From Oscillibacter sp. PC13 (lineage in GTDB: Bacteria > Bacillota > Clostridia > Oscillospirales > Oscillospiraceae), in NCBI RefSeq assembly GCF_900115635.1, contig NZ_FOXE01000001.1, forward strand, positions 62,001 through 126,000: DNA of 64,000 bases, in the 5' to 3' direction. A program made the translations under genes and the position numbers. Below are positions 52,604-60,980 of this stretch, piece by piece; the stretch's first letter is position 1; every line of letters starts with the position of its first letter. Below the pieces are notes generated by a model. The model ran no database searches. It was not told the DNA's origin and was given only the letters and a program-made list of their open reading frames with translations.

Positions 52604-52928
52604 TCCCCTGTTATACCGGCGCAAGAACATTTTTCTTTCCTCCGTTGACAGGGGATGGTTTTTTGCCAGTATTGGGAACGGTCCCACTAAACAATTTTTA
52701 TGCCATGTTTTCTTTGGTTCTCCCTGCCGCTATCTGTATTGCTTTTTCTTTTTGAAGCATCACAAGCACGCGGTTTTCATTTTTCTCATTTTTGGGAGCG
52801 TTCCCATTCTTGAATTTTACTTTGGGTTGAAGCTCCTTGTATTGTCCCGACAAAGTCTTTTGTTGAAATGTTATAGGAAATGCTTCCGCATTTTCTGAAA
52901 CATATATTTTGAAAAAGAGGGTTTGGTT
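52604..52928 (+). promoter_or_regulatory. Control region of the TRAP operon with operators O2 and O3
   Basis: TGGGAACGGTCCCA (52673-52686) and TGGGAGCGTTCCCA (52793-52806) are LacI-type palindromes with central CG, 120 bases apart. TTGACA at 52645-52650 lies 22 bases before O2 with only a poor -10. ATCCCCTGT and ACAGGGGAT (about 52605-52655) form a 9-bp inverted repeat that may end lacI transcripts. No gene is visible. Confidence 0.7.
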
Positions 52929-54002
52929 ATGGAAAAGAAATTTGGCAAGCAAATGAAAAAAGTCACCGCGCTTCTCCTATGTACCGCAATGTTCGGCACG
53001 ATGCTGACGCTGACTGGCTGCGGCAGTTCCAGTACCCCCAGTGATTCCGGAACTTCCGGCAGCGACGCCCCCACACAGAACGATTCTTCTGACGGCATTG
53101 TTTGCAAAATGGCCACTGGCGGGCAGGACACGCTCCCCAGTTACGCCACCGCTCTGGACGTCATTGACGACATTGAAGCCAACAGCGACATTCAGTTCTC
53201 CTACTTCGGTGCGCGCCAGCTGGGCGATGACGCAGAAATTCTGCAGCAGGTTATGGCCGGCACCATTCAGATGGGTGGCACTGCAGCCTCTGCCTTCAGC
53301 ACTTACACCAACTTGTTGGACGCTTTTGCAGTTCCTTTTGTCCTGGACTCCTATGATAAGGAACGCGCGGCCATGCAGACCGAGGAGGCGCAGGCGATTT
53401 TTGATGCCGTGGAAGAAGCCACCGGCGTGAAGATTCTGGTCTCCTATGACTCCGGTATGCGGTACCTTGCTAATAACAAGCACGCCATTGCCAATTTGGA
53501 GGATCTGAAGGGGCTGAAGATGCGGGTGGTCCCCTCTGATCTGCTGATTGATTCCTTCTCCGCTATGGGTGCAAACCCCTCCAACCTGGCTTACGGTGAT
53601 ATCTATACCGGTCTTCAGAACGGCACCATTGATGGTGAAGAGATTAATATCACCTCCATTTATTCTGAAAAGCACTATGAGGTTCTGAAATATTTCAGCG
53701 ACATGGGCATCTATCCCTTCGCGACCTGCATCTTTGCCAACGCCGAGTGGTTCAATTCCCTCTCCGCTGAGGATCAGGAGGTTTTGCAAAGCAGCTTTAC
53801 CAATGGCTACAACTACCTCTTTGACCAGCACCTGCCTGAGGCGGAGGCCGCCGGTATGGAGGCGATGGAAACCGCCGGTGTGGAAATCACCGCTATCGAG
53901 GATCCCACGCCTTTCAAGGATGCCGTTACGGATGTGATTGAGGCCTATAAGAGTAAAGATCCCCTGATCAAGGCCTTCATTGAGATGGCAGAGGGGCTGT
54001 AA
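52929..54002 (+). CDS. dctP: TRAP transporter substrate-binding lipoprotein (DctP)
   Basis: The 357-residue protein has a lipoprotein signal (ALLLCTAMFGTMLTLTGC) and then a DctP fold: GRQLGDDAEILQQVMAGTIQ-type block, YAxxF-like strand, and LKMRVVPSDLLIDSFSAMGA with NLAYGDIYTGLQNGTIDGEE. The Arg in LKMRV is the usual carboxylate ligand of TRAP proteins, so a carboxylic acid is the likely substrate. GAGGGTTTGGTT precedes the ATG. It is the first gene after the LacI operators. Confidence 0.93.
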   Translation: MEKKFGKQMKKVTALLLCTAMFGTMLTLTGCGSSSTPSDSGTSGSDAPTQNDSSDGIVCKMATGGQDTLPSYATALDVIDDIEANSDIQFSYFGARQLGDDAEILQQVMAGTIQMGGTAASAFSTYTNLLDAFAVPFVLDSYDKERAAMQTEEAQAIFDAVEEATGVKILVSYDSGMRYLANNKHAIANLEDLKGLKMRVVPSDLLIDSFSAMGANPSNLAYGDIYTGLQNGTIDGEEINITSIYSEKHYEVLKYFSDMGIYPFATCIFANAEWFNSLSAEDQEVLQSSFTNGYNYLFDQHLPEAEAAGMEAMETAGVEITAIEDPTPFKDAVTDVIEAYKSKDPLIKAFIEMAEGL

Positions 54003-54038
54003 GTATCTTCATTCAACCTGCTGAAAAGGAGGATTTCT

Positions 54039-54569
54039 GTGAGAAAAGTTTTTGCGGCCTATGAAAAGCTGATGGGTGCGATCTATTCTTTGATCCGAGC
54101 CTGTATCGCCGTTATTCTGGTGGTCATGGTCTGTGTCACCTTTATGGAAGTCATCCGCCGCTATATTTTCGGCTTGTCCTTTATCTGGGCAGAAGAGCTG
54201 GTCCGCTTCCTTTTGGTTGCAACCTCCTTCTTTGGCGGTGCCGCAGCCTATCGCGCCGGCGCATTGGCCTGCCTTGATCTGGTAACCAGCCACCTTGGGG
54301 AAAACATCAAAAAGGCAATTGATATCGTGGTGACCATCCTGATCATCGGCGTATGCATCTATCTTTGTGTCCAAGGGTACACCTATTCATTCACGCCCCA
54401 GATTGCCAACATGTACAGCACGGGACTGAAGCTGAAAATGACCTACGTCTATCTGACCATTCCCATTGGCTTTACTCTGCTAGTTCTGTTCGCCATTGAG
54501 CATCTGTTCGATGCGTTTTCCTCGGATCTCACCCCCAAGAACACAAAAAGCGAAGGAAAGGAGAGCTGA
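54039..54569 (+). CDS. dctQ: TRAP transporter small permease (DctQ)
   Basis: This 176-residue protein has four hydrophobic segments and the DctQ pattern VTFMEVIRRYIFGLSFIWAE, then ELVRFLLVATSFFGGAAAYR. It starts with GTG after AAAAGGAGGATTTCT. It lies between the binding protein and large permease genes and forms the membrane complex with the latter. Confidence 0.93.
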   Translation: MRKVFAAYEKLMGAIYSLIRACIAVILVVMVCVTFMEVIRRYIFGLSFIWAEELVRFLLVATSFFGGAAAYRAGALACLDLVTSHLGENIKKAIDIVVTILIIGVCIYLCVQGYTYSFTPQIANMYSTGLKLKMTYVYLTIPIGFTLLVLFAIEHLFDAFSSDLTPKNTKSEGKES

Positions 54570-54572
54570 GAA

Positions 54573-55853
54573 ATGGGCATTGTTGCAATTATATTTGTCA
54601 TTACTCTGCTCGCCGGCGTTCCCATGGCCTTTGTTTTGGGCCTGGCGGGCATCACGCACCTGTTTGCCATCGGCGAGCCGGCGTACATGTCCATCATCAC
54701 CCAGCGCCTATTTACCGGCGTAAACTCCTTCTCTCTAATGTGTATTCCCTTCTTCGTCCTGGCCGGCGAACTGATGAACAAGGGCGGTGTTACCAAGCGG
54801 CTTTTGAATCTGGCACGGGAGATGGTTGGCTGGATTCCCGGCGGCATGGCTTACTGCTGCGTCATTTTGGCCATGGTGCTCTCCGCTATTCTGGGGTCTG
54901 CCAATGCCGTCACCGCCATTCTCTGTGCGATTCTCATTGCAGAGATGGCAAAGGATGGCTACGACGCTGATTTTACTGGCTCCCTAATCGCTGCATCCGG
55001 CGTGCTCGGCCCCATCATTCCACCCAGCATGACCTTTATTATTTACGGTGTGCTCACTGGTGTATCTGTCTCCAAGATGTTTATGGCAGGTGTGGTTCCC
55101 GGGGTTCTCCTGGGTGTCGGCTATGCAAGTGTCATCGCCTATTACACGAAAAAACGGGGCTATAAAAAGTCCAAGGAGCGCTTCGATCCCCAGGCCTGCG
55201 GCATCGCTTTTGTAAAAGCCATTCCCGCTCTGCTGGTTCCAATTGTCATCATCGGCGGTGTCATGGGCGGTGTCTTTACCCCTACCGAATCTGGTGCCGT
55301 GGCTGTGGTGGCCGCAGTACTTGCCAGCTTGATCTACCGTTCCTTTGATGTAAAGGCCATGCCCAATGTGCTGTTGAATACCGGCATCACCACGGCTGCC
55401 ATTATGCTGATTGTTGCGTTCGGCAATATCATCGGCTGGAGCATGTCCATTGACGACATCCCCAATAAAATCACCAACGCGATTCTCTCCGTCACCAACA
55501 ACCCGCAGGTGGTCATGCTTTTGATCATTGTATGTCTGCTGGGCATCGGATGCGTGATGGACGCCTTTGCCGCCATGTATGTTTTTACCCCGGTATTCTA
55601 TCCCCTGGCAGCTGCGGTGGGGATTGATCCCATTCACTTCGGTATCATCTTCTGTCTGATGCTGACCATCGGTCTCATCACGCCGCCCGTCGGCATGCTG
55701 CTGTTCGTAACCTCCAATATCTCTGGCGTACCACTGGCCAAACTAAGCAAATCCGTTTGGCCGTTTGTCTTGGCCGCCATGGCAGTTGTGCTGCTGATGG
55801 CATTTATTCCCCAGTTGGTGATGTTTATTCCCAATCTGTTTTCCGCCACTTAA
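54573..55853 (+). CDS. dctM: TRAP transporter large permease (DctM)
   Basis: The 426-residue protein has about twelve hydrophobic segments and typical DctM motifs: FVLAGELMNKGGVTKRLLNL, LGSANAVTAILCAIL, GVLGPIIPPSMTFIIYG and GLITPPVGMLLFVTSNI. It is the sodium-driven translocating subunit. It starts three bases after dctQ with AAAGGAGAGCTGAGAA. Confidence 0.94.
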   Translation: MGIVAIIFVITLLAGVPMAFVLGLAGITHLFAIGEPAYMSIITQRLFTGVNSFSLMCIPFFVLAGELMNKGGVTKRLLNLAREMVGWIPGGMAYCCVILAMVLSAILGSANAVTAILCAILIAEMAKDGYDADFTGSLIAASGVLGPIIPPSMTFIIYGVLTGVSVSKMFMAGVVPGVLLGVGYASVIAYYTKKRGYKKSKERFDPQACGIAFVKAIPALLVPIVIIGGVMGGVFTPTESGAVAVVAAVLASLIYRSFDVKAMPNVLLNTGITTAAIMLIVAFGNIIGWSMSIDDIPNKITNAILSVTNNPQVVMLLIIVCLLGIGCVMDAFAAMYVFTPVFYPLAAAVGIDPIHFGIIFCLMLTIGLITPPVGMLLFVTSNISGVPLAKLSKSVWPFVLAAMAVVLLMAFIPQLVMFIPNLFSAT

Positions 55854-55893
55854 AATTGCAACGCTTCAATATAGAAAGGACTGGATTTCAACA

Positions 55894-56787
55894 ATGAGCT
55901 TTTCCAAACGCATTCTGGAGGGATTTGTGGACATGCACGTTCACGCGGGTCCCTCTGTCGCCGTGCGCAGAGTTGACGCAGACGAAATGATGGAGATGGC
56001 CGGCGAGGCTGGTTACCGCGCCTTTCTGGTGAAGGATCACTACTTCCCCACCATGATGGGAACCCGGATGATTACCGAGCACCACTCCAAAAACGGCTGC
56101 CAGTGCTTCGGCGGGCTGGCTCTGAACCGCTCTGTGGGCCTGTTCAATGTCTATGCGGTGGACGCCGCCTGCAACATGGGCGCCAAAACCATCTACATGC
56201 CCACGGTCTCCTGCGTCAATCACATCGTCGGCCATTCCGGCGGCCACAAATTCGTTGGGTCCGGCGACAGTTCCGTGGTGGATAACGGCATCAAGTATGT
56301 GGATGAGGCCGGCAAGCTGAATCCCGCAGCAGAGGAAGTCATTGCCTTCATTGCCAACAAGCATCCCGAAGTCGTGCTGTGCACCGGCCACGGCTATGCC
56401 CACGAGGTAGACGCTGTTGTCCGCAAGGCGGCGGAACTGGGTGTAAAGAAAATTTGCGTCAACCACCCCCATTTTCTGGTCAACGCCACCTATGAGCAGA
56501 TGCGGGAGTGGGCGGATCTGGGCGCCTACATCGAGCTGAATGCCGCCGTGTTCAGCTCCGTTGCAAAGTCCGGCACCTGCCCGGATGAAATGGCCGGCAA
56601 AATTCTGGAGACTATTCCCACCGAGAAAATCGTGCTGGACTCCGATCTTGGCCAAAAGATCAATGTGGATCCCATTACCGGCATGCTGCAGTTCATCAAC
56701 CTGCTGGCGGACAAGTTCGGTGTCACAGAGGAGCAGATCAACCTCATGGGTAAGAAAACCCCCGCCATGCTGCTTGGTCTGGACTAA
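55894..56787 (+). CDS. DUF6282 metallohydrolase-like protein
   Basis: This 297-residue protein has the amidohydrolase-type opening GFVDMHVHAGPSVAVR, with an HxH metal motif, then FLVKDHYFPTMMG, CTGHGYAHEVDAVVRKAAEL and VNHPHFLVNATYEQMREWAD. The His residues fit a binuclear or mononuclear metal site of the PHP/amidohydrolase superfamily. DUF6282 proteins have no defined reaction that I know of. Position after a TRAP transporter suggests hydrolysis of a lactone, amide or ester in the imported compound. Confidence 0.85.
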   Translation: MSFSKRILEGFVDMHVHAGPSVAVRRVDADEMMEMAGEAGYRAFLVKDHYFPTMMGTRMITEHHSKNGCQCFGGLALNRSVGLFNVYAVDAACNMGAKTIYMPTVSCVNHIVGHSGGHKFVGSGDSSVVDNGIKYVDEAGKLNPAAEEVIAFIANKHPEVVLCTGHGYAHEVDAVVRKAAELGVKKICVNHPHFLVNATYEQMREWADLGAYIELNAAVFSSVAKSGTCPDEMAGKILETIPTEKIVLDSDLGQKINVDPITGMLQFINLLADKFGVTEEQINLMGKKTPAMLLGLD

Positions 56788-56864
56788 TCCCTTTTACCTG
56801 TTTCCTTTTTCATTTTTAATAATTTTAATAAACATATCAATTGAATTTTTGGAGGTAAGTTATC

Positions 56865-57257
56865 ATGGCAAAGGCAAGTGAAGCCGTACACGGCAATTTC
56901 TACGAATCCCCCTGGCAGCCCGTCCGCGCCGGTATCGGCCGCGTGGTATTTGCAGGCGCCCACACCAAGGGCTGCACATTGGCTGTGGCGGAGTGCCAGA
57001 ACGGCAACGCCGTTCGTCCCCACACCCATCCCCATGCGCAGCTGGCTATCGTCCTGCGCGGCCAGTGTGATTACTATGTGGAGGGAAAGGCCTACCGCAT
57101 GAAGGAGGGTTCCTGGCTGTGGGTGCCCGCCGGTGTGGAGCATTACATCCACGTTTATGACAGCGACGTGCCTGTCATGAATCTGGACGTCTTCTTCCCT
57201 GACCGCATGGAATATGTGGATGCTTACGACGAGTTCGTTGCCGGACTGGAGAAGTAA
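56865..57257 (+). CDS. Cupin-domain protein (130 aa)
   Basis: A single cupin fold is visible: RPHTHPHAQLAIVLRGQCDY for motif 1, with two or three His and a Gln as metal ligands, and LWVPAGVEHYIHVYDSDVPV for motif 2. Small metal cupins act as isomerases, dioxygenases or decarboxylases, or bind ligands. In an anaerobe an isomerase or lyase role is more likely; this is inference. TTGGAGGTAAGTTATC precedes the ATG. Confidence 0.88.
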   Translation: MAKASEAVHGNFYESPWQPVRAGIGRVVFAGAHTKGCTLAVAECQNGNAVRPHTHPHAQLAIVLRGQCDYYVEGKAYRMKEGSWLWVPAGVEHYIHVYDSDVPVMNLDVFFPDRMEYVDAYDEFVAGLEK

Positions 57258-57394
57258 CCTTTGATTGGCCGGGCCTCTGGACAGAGCGGAAAGGCCGCGG
57301 CCACTTTCACGGCATCTGCCTGCGGCCGCAGGCAGATGCCGTAAAAACATACGCGCCTTAAAAAGAGGGCGGTGTACATAGGAGGAATTTTACA

Positions 57395-58072
57395 TTGGTC
57401 AACAAAGTGAAAACCGCACGGGAGGCGCTGAAGGGCCTCCACGATGGTGCGGTCATCATGATTGGCGGTTTTGCCGGCGCAGGGTCTCCAAACCAGCTGT
57501 GCGCGGCATTGGCCGAAATGGGATACAAAGATCTGACGGTTATCAGCTGTGACGCAGGACGTGCCGGTATCGGCGCAGGCGCCCTGCTGCGAAAGGGCCA
57601 GGTAAAGACCTTGTACGCTTCCCATGTGGGTGTGAATACGGAAGTCGGCAGCCGCAAACCCGGCGATGTTGTATACGACGTGGAGTATCATCTGATTCCC
57701 CAGGGAACCCTGGTGGAGCAAATCCGCGCGGGCGGTGTGGGGCTTGGCGGCGTGATTACGCCGGTTGGACTTGGAACCGTGGTAGCCGAGGGCAAGTCCA
57801 CCATTGAAATCAGGGGGAAAACCTATCTGGTGGAAGAGCCTTTTCATGCGGAGTTCGCCCTGATCCGCGGCAGCATTGTGGATAAAAGCGGAAATGTTTT
57901 CTACAACATGGCAACCCGCAACTTCAACCCCGTGATGGCAATGGCGGCAGACCACGTCATCGTCGGTGCCGAAAAGGTCGTCGAGGTGGGCACGCTTGAT
58001 CCCAACTATATTATGACGCCAGGCATTCTTGTGGAATCGATTGTAGAGGGGGAAGAGCCATGCTGGATTTAA
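57395..58072 (+). CDS. CoA-transferase subunit A
   Basis: This 225-residue family I CoA-transferase alpha subunit contains GAVIMIGGFAGAGSPNQLCA and the conserved VEQIRAGGVGLGGVITPVGL with a GRGT-less ending typical of acetate/acetoacetate enzymes. It starts with TTG after ATAGGAGGAATTTTACA. With subunit B it moves CoA from acetyl-CoA or a similar donor to the pathway acid. It overlaps subunit B by 13 bases. Confidence 0.93.
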   Translation: MVNKVKTAREALKGLHDGAVIMIGGFAGAGSPNQLCAALAEMGYKDLTVISCDAGRAGIGAGALLRKGQVKTLYASHVGVNTEVGSRKPGDVVYDVEYHLIPQGTLVEQIRAGGVGLGGVITPVGLGTVVAEGKSTIEIRGKTYLVEEPFHAEFALIRGSIVDKSGNVFYNMATRNFNPVMAMAADHVIVGAEKVVEVGTLDPNYIMTPGILVESIVEGEEPCWI

Positions 58073-58716
58073 AGGATCGGATTGCCCGCCGCGTAGCACA
58101 GGAGCTGAAGTCCGGTGATGTGGTCAATCTGGGGATTGGTCTCCCCATGAAGGTCGCACAGTTTATTCCGGCAGATATCGATGTGACATTTGAATCCGAA
58201 AATGGTTTTCTGGGCATTGCCACCGGCGCAGAGGTCACAGATCCCCAGCCGGATTTGCTGGATGCAGGCGGCCATTATTCCGCCATCAAGCCCGGCGCAT
58301 GCTTTTTTGATTCGGCTGAGAGCTTCAGCTTGATCCGCGGCGGCCATATCGACATGACGGTTCTCGGCGCCATGCAGGTGGATGAACACGGCTCCCTTGC
58401 CAACTGGGCGGTGCCCGGCAAACTGGTGGTTGGCATGGGCGGCGCAATGGATCTGGTGGTGGGCGCCCGCAGGGTGATCATCGCCATGCAACACACCAGC
58501 AGGGGCACACCCAAAATCATGAAAAACTGTACACTTCCCCTGACGGCTGTGGGCGTGGTGGACACCATTGTCACAGAGATGGGAGTTATCAAGGTAACTC
58601 CAAACGGCCTGGAGCTGACAGAGCGGTTTGCAGACTATTCTGTGGAGCAGATTCAGGCAGCTACAGAAGCCCATTTGAGCATCAGCAAAAATTTGAATGT
58701 TCTGGAAGCTGTCTGA
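58060..58716 (+). CDS. CoA-transferase subunit B
   Basis: The 218-residue beta subunit has [20 protein letters not shown] and the catalytic glutamate in ESENGFLGI, followed by [20 protein letters not shown] and the HTSRGTPKI block. It forms the active enzyme with subunit A, whose gene it overlaps by 13 bases. The acid substrate cannot be read from sequence; neighbours suggest a beta-keto acid that the thiolase then cleaves. Confidence 0.93.
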   Translation: MLDLKDRIARRVAQELKSGDVVNLGIGLPMKVAQFIPADIDVTFESENGFLGIATGAEVTDPQPDLLDAGGHYSAIKPGACFFDSAESFSLIRGGHIDMTVLGAMQVDEHGSLANWAVPGKLVVGMGGAMDLVVGARRVIIAMQHTSRGTPKIMKNCTLPLTAVGVVDTIVTEMGVIKVTPNGLELTERFADYSVEQIQAATEAHLSISKNLNVLEAV

Positions 58717-58750
58717 GCTTTCGGGTATTGACGGAAAGAAGGATTTCATG

Positions 58751-59941
58751 ATGAGCGAGTTAAGAGATGTTGTGATTGTAGCCATGGCCCGCACCGCCAC
58801 CGGAAAATTCGGCGGTTCCCTGCGGGATGTCCCCGCTCCGGTACATGGTGCTGAGTGCGTTAAAGCAGTGGTCCAGCGCAGCGGCATTGACCCCCACGAA
58901 GTGGACGAGGTCATCATCGGCACCCACTTTCAGGCGGGTACCAAGGCAAATCCGGCACGGCAATGCGCGCTTTACGCCGGTCTGCCGGAGACTACACCGG
59001 CATTTACCCCCAATAAAAATTGTGCCACGGCCATGAAAGCCATGCAGTGCGCCGCGCAGTCCATCCAGGTGGGTGACAACGATCTGGTGATTGCCGGTGG
59101 CTGCGAGACCATGAGCGCCATTCCCTACATCCTGCCGAAGGCCCGCTGGGGCTATCGCATGGGACCAGGCCGGGTGGAGGACAGTATGCTCCATGACGGT
59201 CTGGTAGACCCCTTCAAGAATTATCACATGGGCATTACCGCCGAGAATGTGGCTAAAAAGTGCGGCATCACCCGGGAGATGCAGGACCATTTTGCCGTGG
59301 AGAGCCATCGCCGGGCGGAAAAAGCCTGGGCCGGGGGCAAATACGACCAGGATATCGTGCCCATTACGGTGCGTCAGAAGAAGACGGAAGTTGTCTTTGA
59401 TCACGATGAAACCTATATCAAGGACGCCCGGTACGAAAATTTTGCCAAACTGAAGCCCATCTTTATGCCCGACGGCGGCACGGTAACTGCCGGCAACGCC
59501 TCCCCCTGCAACGACGGCTCTGCCGTAGTCATGATGACTACCCCCGAAAAGGCCGCGCAGCTGGGACTCAAGCCTTTGGCCAGATTTGTTGCTGCCGTCT
59601 CCACCGCCCTGGATCCTGCCATTATGGGCTATGCGCCGGTCAGCGCCATTGAAAAGCTGGAGAAAAAAACCGGCATCAGCCGCAAAGATGTCGGACTTAT
59701 AGAGCTGAATGAGGCCTTTGCCGCCCAAGCCGTCGCCTGCATTCAGGATCTGGATCTGGACCCCGCTCTTGTCAATGTCAACGGCGGCGCCATTGCACTG
59801 GGACACGCAGTTGGCTGCACCGGCTGCCGGATCAGTATGACACTGATTCGGGAGATGGCCCGCCGGAACGTACGTTACGGCATTGCCTCCTTGTGCATCG
59901 GCGGCGGTCAGGCCATGGCCACGATGTTTGAGCTATGCTGA
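58751..59941 (+). CDS. Thiolase-family enzyme with altered active-site loops
   Basis: The 396-residue protein is a full-length thiolase. The nucleophile C91 is in NKNCATAMKAM in place of the usual CxSG form. The histidine loop reads GGAIALGHAVGCTGCR in place of GHPxGxSGAR, and the C-terminal cysteine lies in CIGGGQAMA. The three catalytic residues are thus present but their settings are unusual, which may reflect an atypical substrate. GAAGGATTTCATG precedes the chosen ATG at 58751; another ATG is one codon earlier. Confidence 0.9.
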   Translation: MSELRDVVIVAMARTATGKFGGSLRDVPAPVHGAECVKAVVQRSGIDPHEVDEVIIGTHFQAGTKANPARQCALYAGLPETTPAFTPNKNCATAMKAMQCAAQSIQVGDNDLVIAGGCETMSAIPYILPKARWGYRMGPGRVEDSMLHDGLVDPFKNYHMGITAENVAKKCGITREMQDHFAVESHRRAEKAWAGGKYDQDIVPITVRQKKTEVVFDHDETYIKDARYENFAKLKPIFMPDGGTVTAGNASPCNDGSAVVMMTTPEKAAQLGLKPLARFVAAVSTALDPAIMGYAPVSAIEKLEKKTGISRKDVGLIELNEAFAAQAVACIQDLDLDPALVNVNGGAIALGHAVGCTGCRISMTLIREMARRNVRYGIASLCIGGGQAMATMFELC

Positions 59942-59983
59942 TTGGCCTTCAGAATTCGAATAAGAAGGAACAGTGATATATCC

Positions 59984-60757
59984 ATGCATATGAAGAATCT
60001 TCTAAAGGAAAAGCTTGCAAAAAAAGATTACGTGCTGGGCGCTTTCGTTGCCTCCTGCAGCCCCACCAACGTTGAAATTTTGGGCATGAACGGTCTTGAT
60101 TTTGTCATTCTGGACATGGAGCATTCTCCGCTGGGCCTGGAGACCATGGTGGATATGATCCGTGCGGCAGAGGCTTATGATATGGTAGCGATTCCCCGGG
60201 TCTATACGATAGAGACCAAGCTGATGCGCAGGATTTTGGACGTAGGTGCTCACGGTCTTTTGGTTCCAATGGTCAACAACATGACCGACGCCAAATACAT
60301 TATGGATGCGGTAAAATTTCCGCCATTGGGCGCCCGGGGCATGAATGCCGGCCGCGGTCCCCGCTGGGGCGCGTATGACCATTACATCCAAGAGGCCAAC
60401 GACGCGCTCTTTACCATGTTCCAATGTGAAACCTGCGAGGGCCTCCGCAACGTGGACGAGATCGCACAGATGGACGGTCTGGATTCTATTTTTATTGGTA
60501 CCGGAGATCTGTCCCTGGACATGGGGCATCCTCAGGATCTCAAAAACCCGGAAGTTTCCGCTGCCATTGACAAAATTCTCTGTGCCTGCCAGAAGAACAA
60601 CAAAATCCCCGGCATTGTCACCGGTTCCCCGGAGGCTGCCGCCGAGCGGATTCAGCAGGGATTCCGGATTGTAACAATTATGAATGATTTGGGAATGTTC
60701 AAAAAGCAATCCCAGCTTCAGATGGAAGCTGTACACGCCCTTTGTTCCGCTGAATAA
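59984..60757 (+). CDS. HpcH/HpaI-family aldolase
   Basis: This 257-residue class II aldolase has GAFVASCSPTNVEILGMNGL, then DFVILDMEHSPLGLETMVDM, IPRVYTIETKLMRRILDVGA and HGLLVPMVNN, the metal and substrate regions of HpcH/HpaI enzymes; a C-terminal IFIGTGDLSLDMGHP block follows. It would split a 2-keto-4-hydroxy acid to pyruvate (or a related keto acid) and an aldehyde. The start is uncertain between ATG codons at 59984 and 59990. It is the last gene of the locus. Confidence 0.9.
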   Translation: MHMKNLLKEKLAKKDYVLGAFVASCSPTNVEILGMNGLDFVILDMEHSPLGLETMVDMIRAAEAYDMVAIPRVYTIETKLMRRILDVGAHGLLVPMVNNMTDAKYIMDAVKFPPLGARGMNAGRGPRWGAYDHYIQEANDALFTMFQCETCEGLRNVDEIAQMDGLDSIFIGTGDLSLDMGHPQDLKNPEVSAAIDKILCACQKNNKIPGIVTGSPEAAAERIQQGFRIVTIMNDLGMFKKQSQLQMEAVHALCSAE

Positions 60758-60904
60758 AGATTTTTTGTTACCCGTGTGGCCATCCTAAAGTGTACACCCC
60801 AGATCTGGGCCGCTGTCCGGAAATGGGTTTCCCATTTCTCTTCCTGCTTTTTGCAGGTACAATTCCTTCCACTCGCTGCATCATTCATCGCGGTTTGAGG
60901 ACTG

Positions 60905-60957
60905 AAAAAAGTCCGTCCAGAGTGCCCTCCCTCAGGGGGCCTGGACGGACTTTTTTT
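60905..60957. terminator. Strong terminator between the catabolic locus and rpoN
   Basis: AAAAAAGTCCGTCCAG pairs with CTGGACGGACTTTTTTT around a GC-rich inner loop, and works on both strands. Confidence 0.92.
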
Positions 60958-60980
60958 ATGTCAATGATGCCTTCAGGCTC

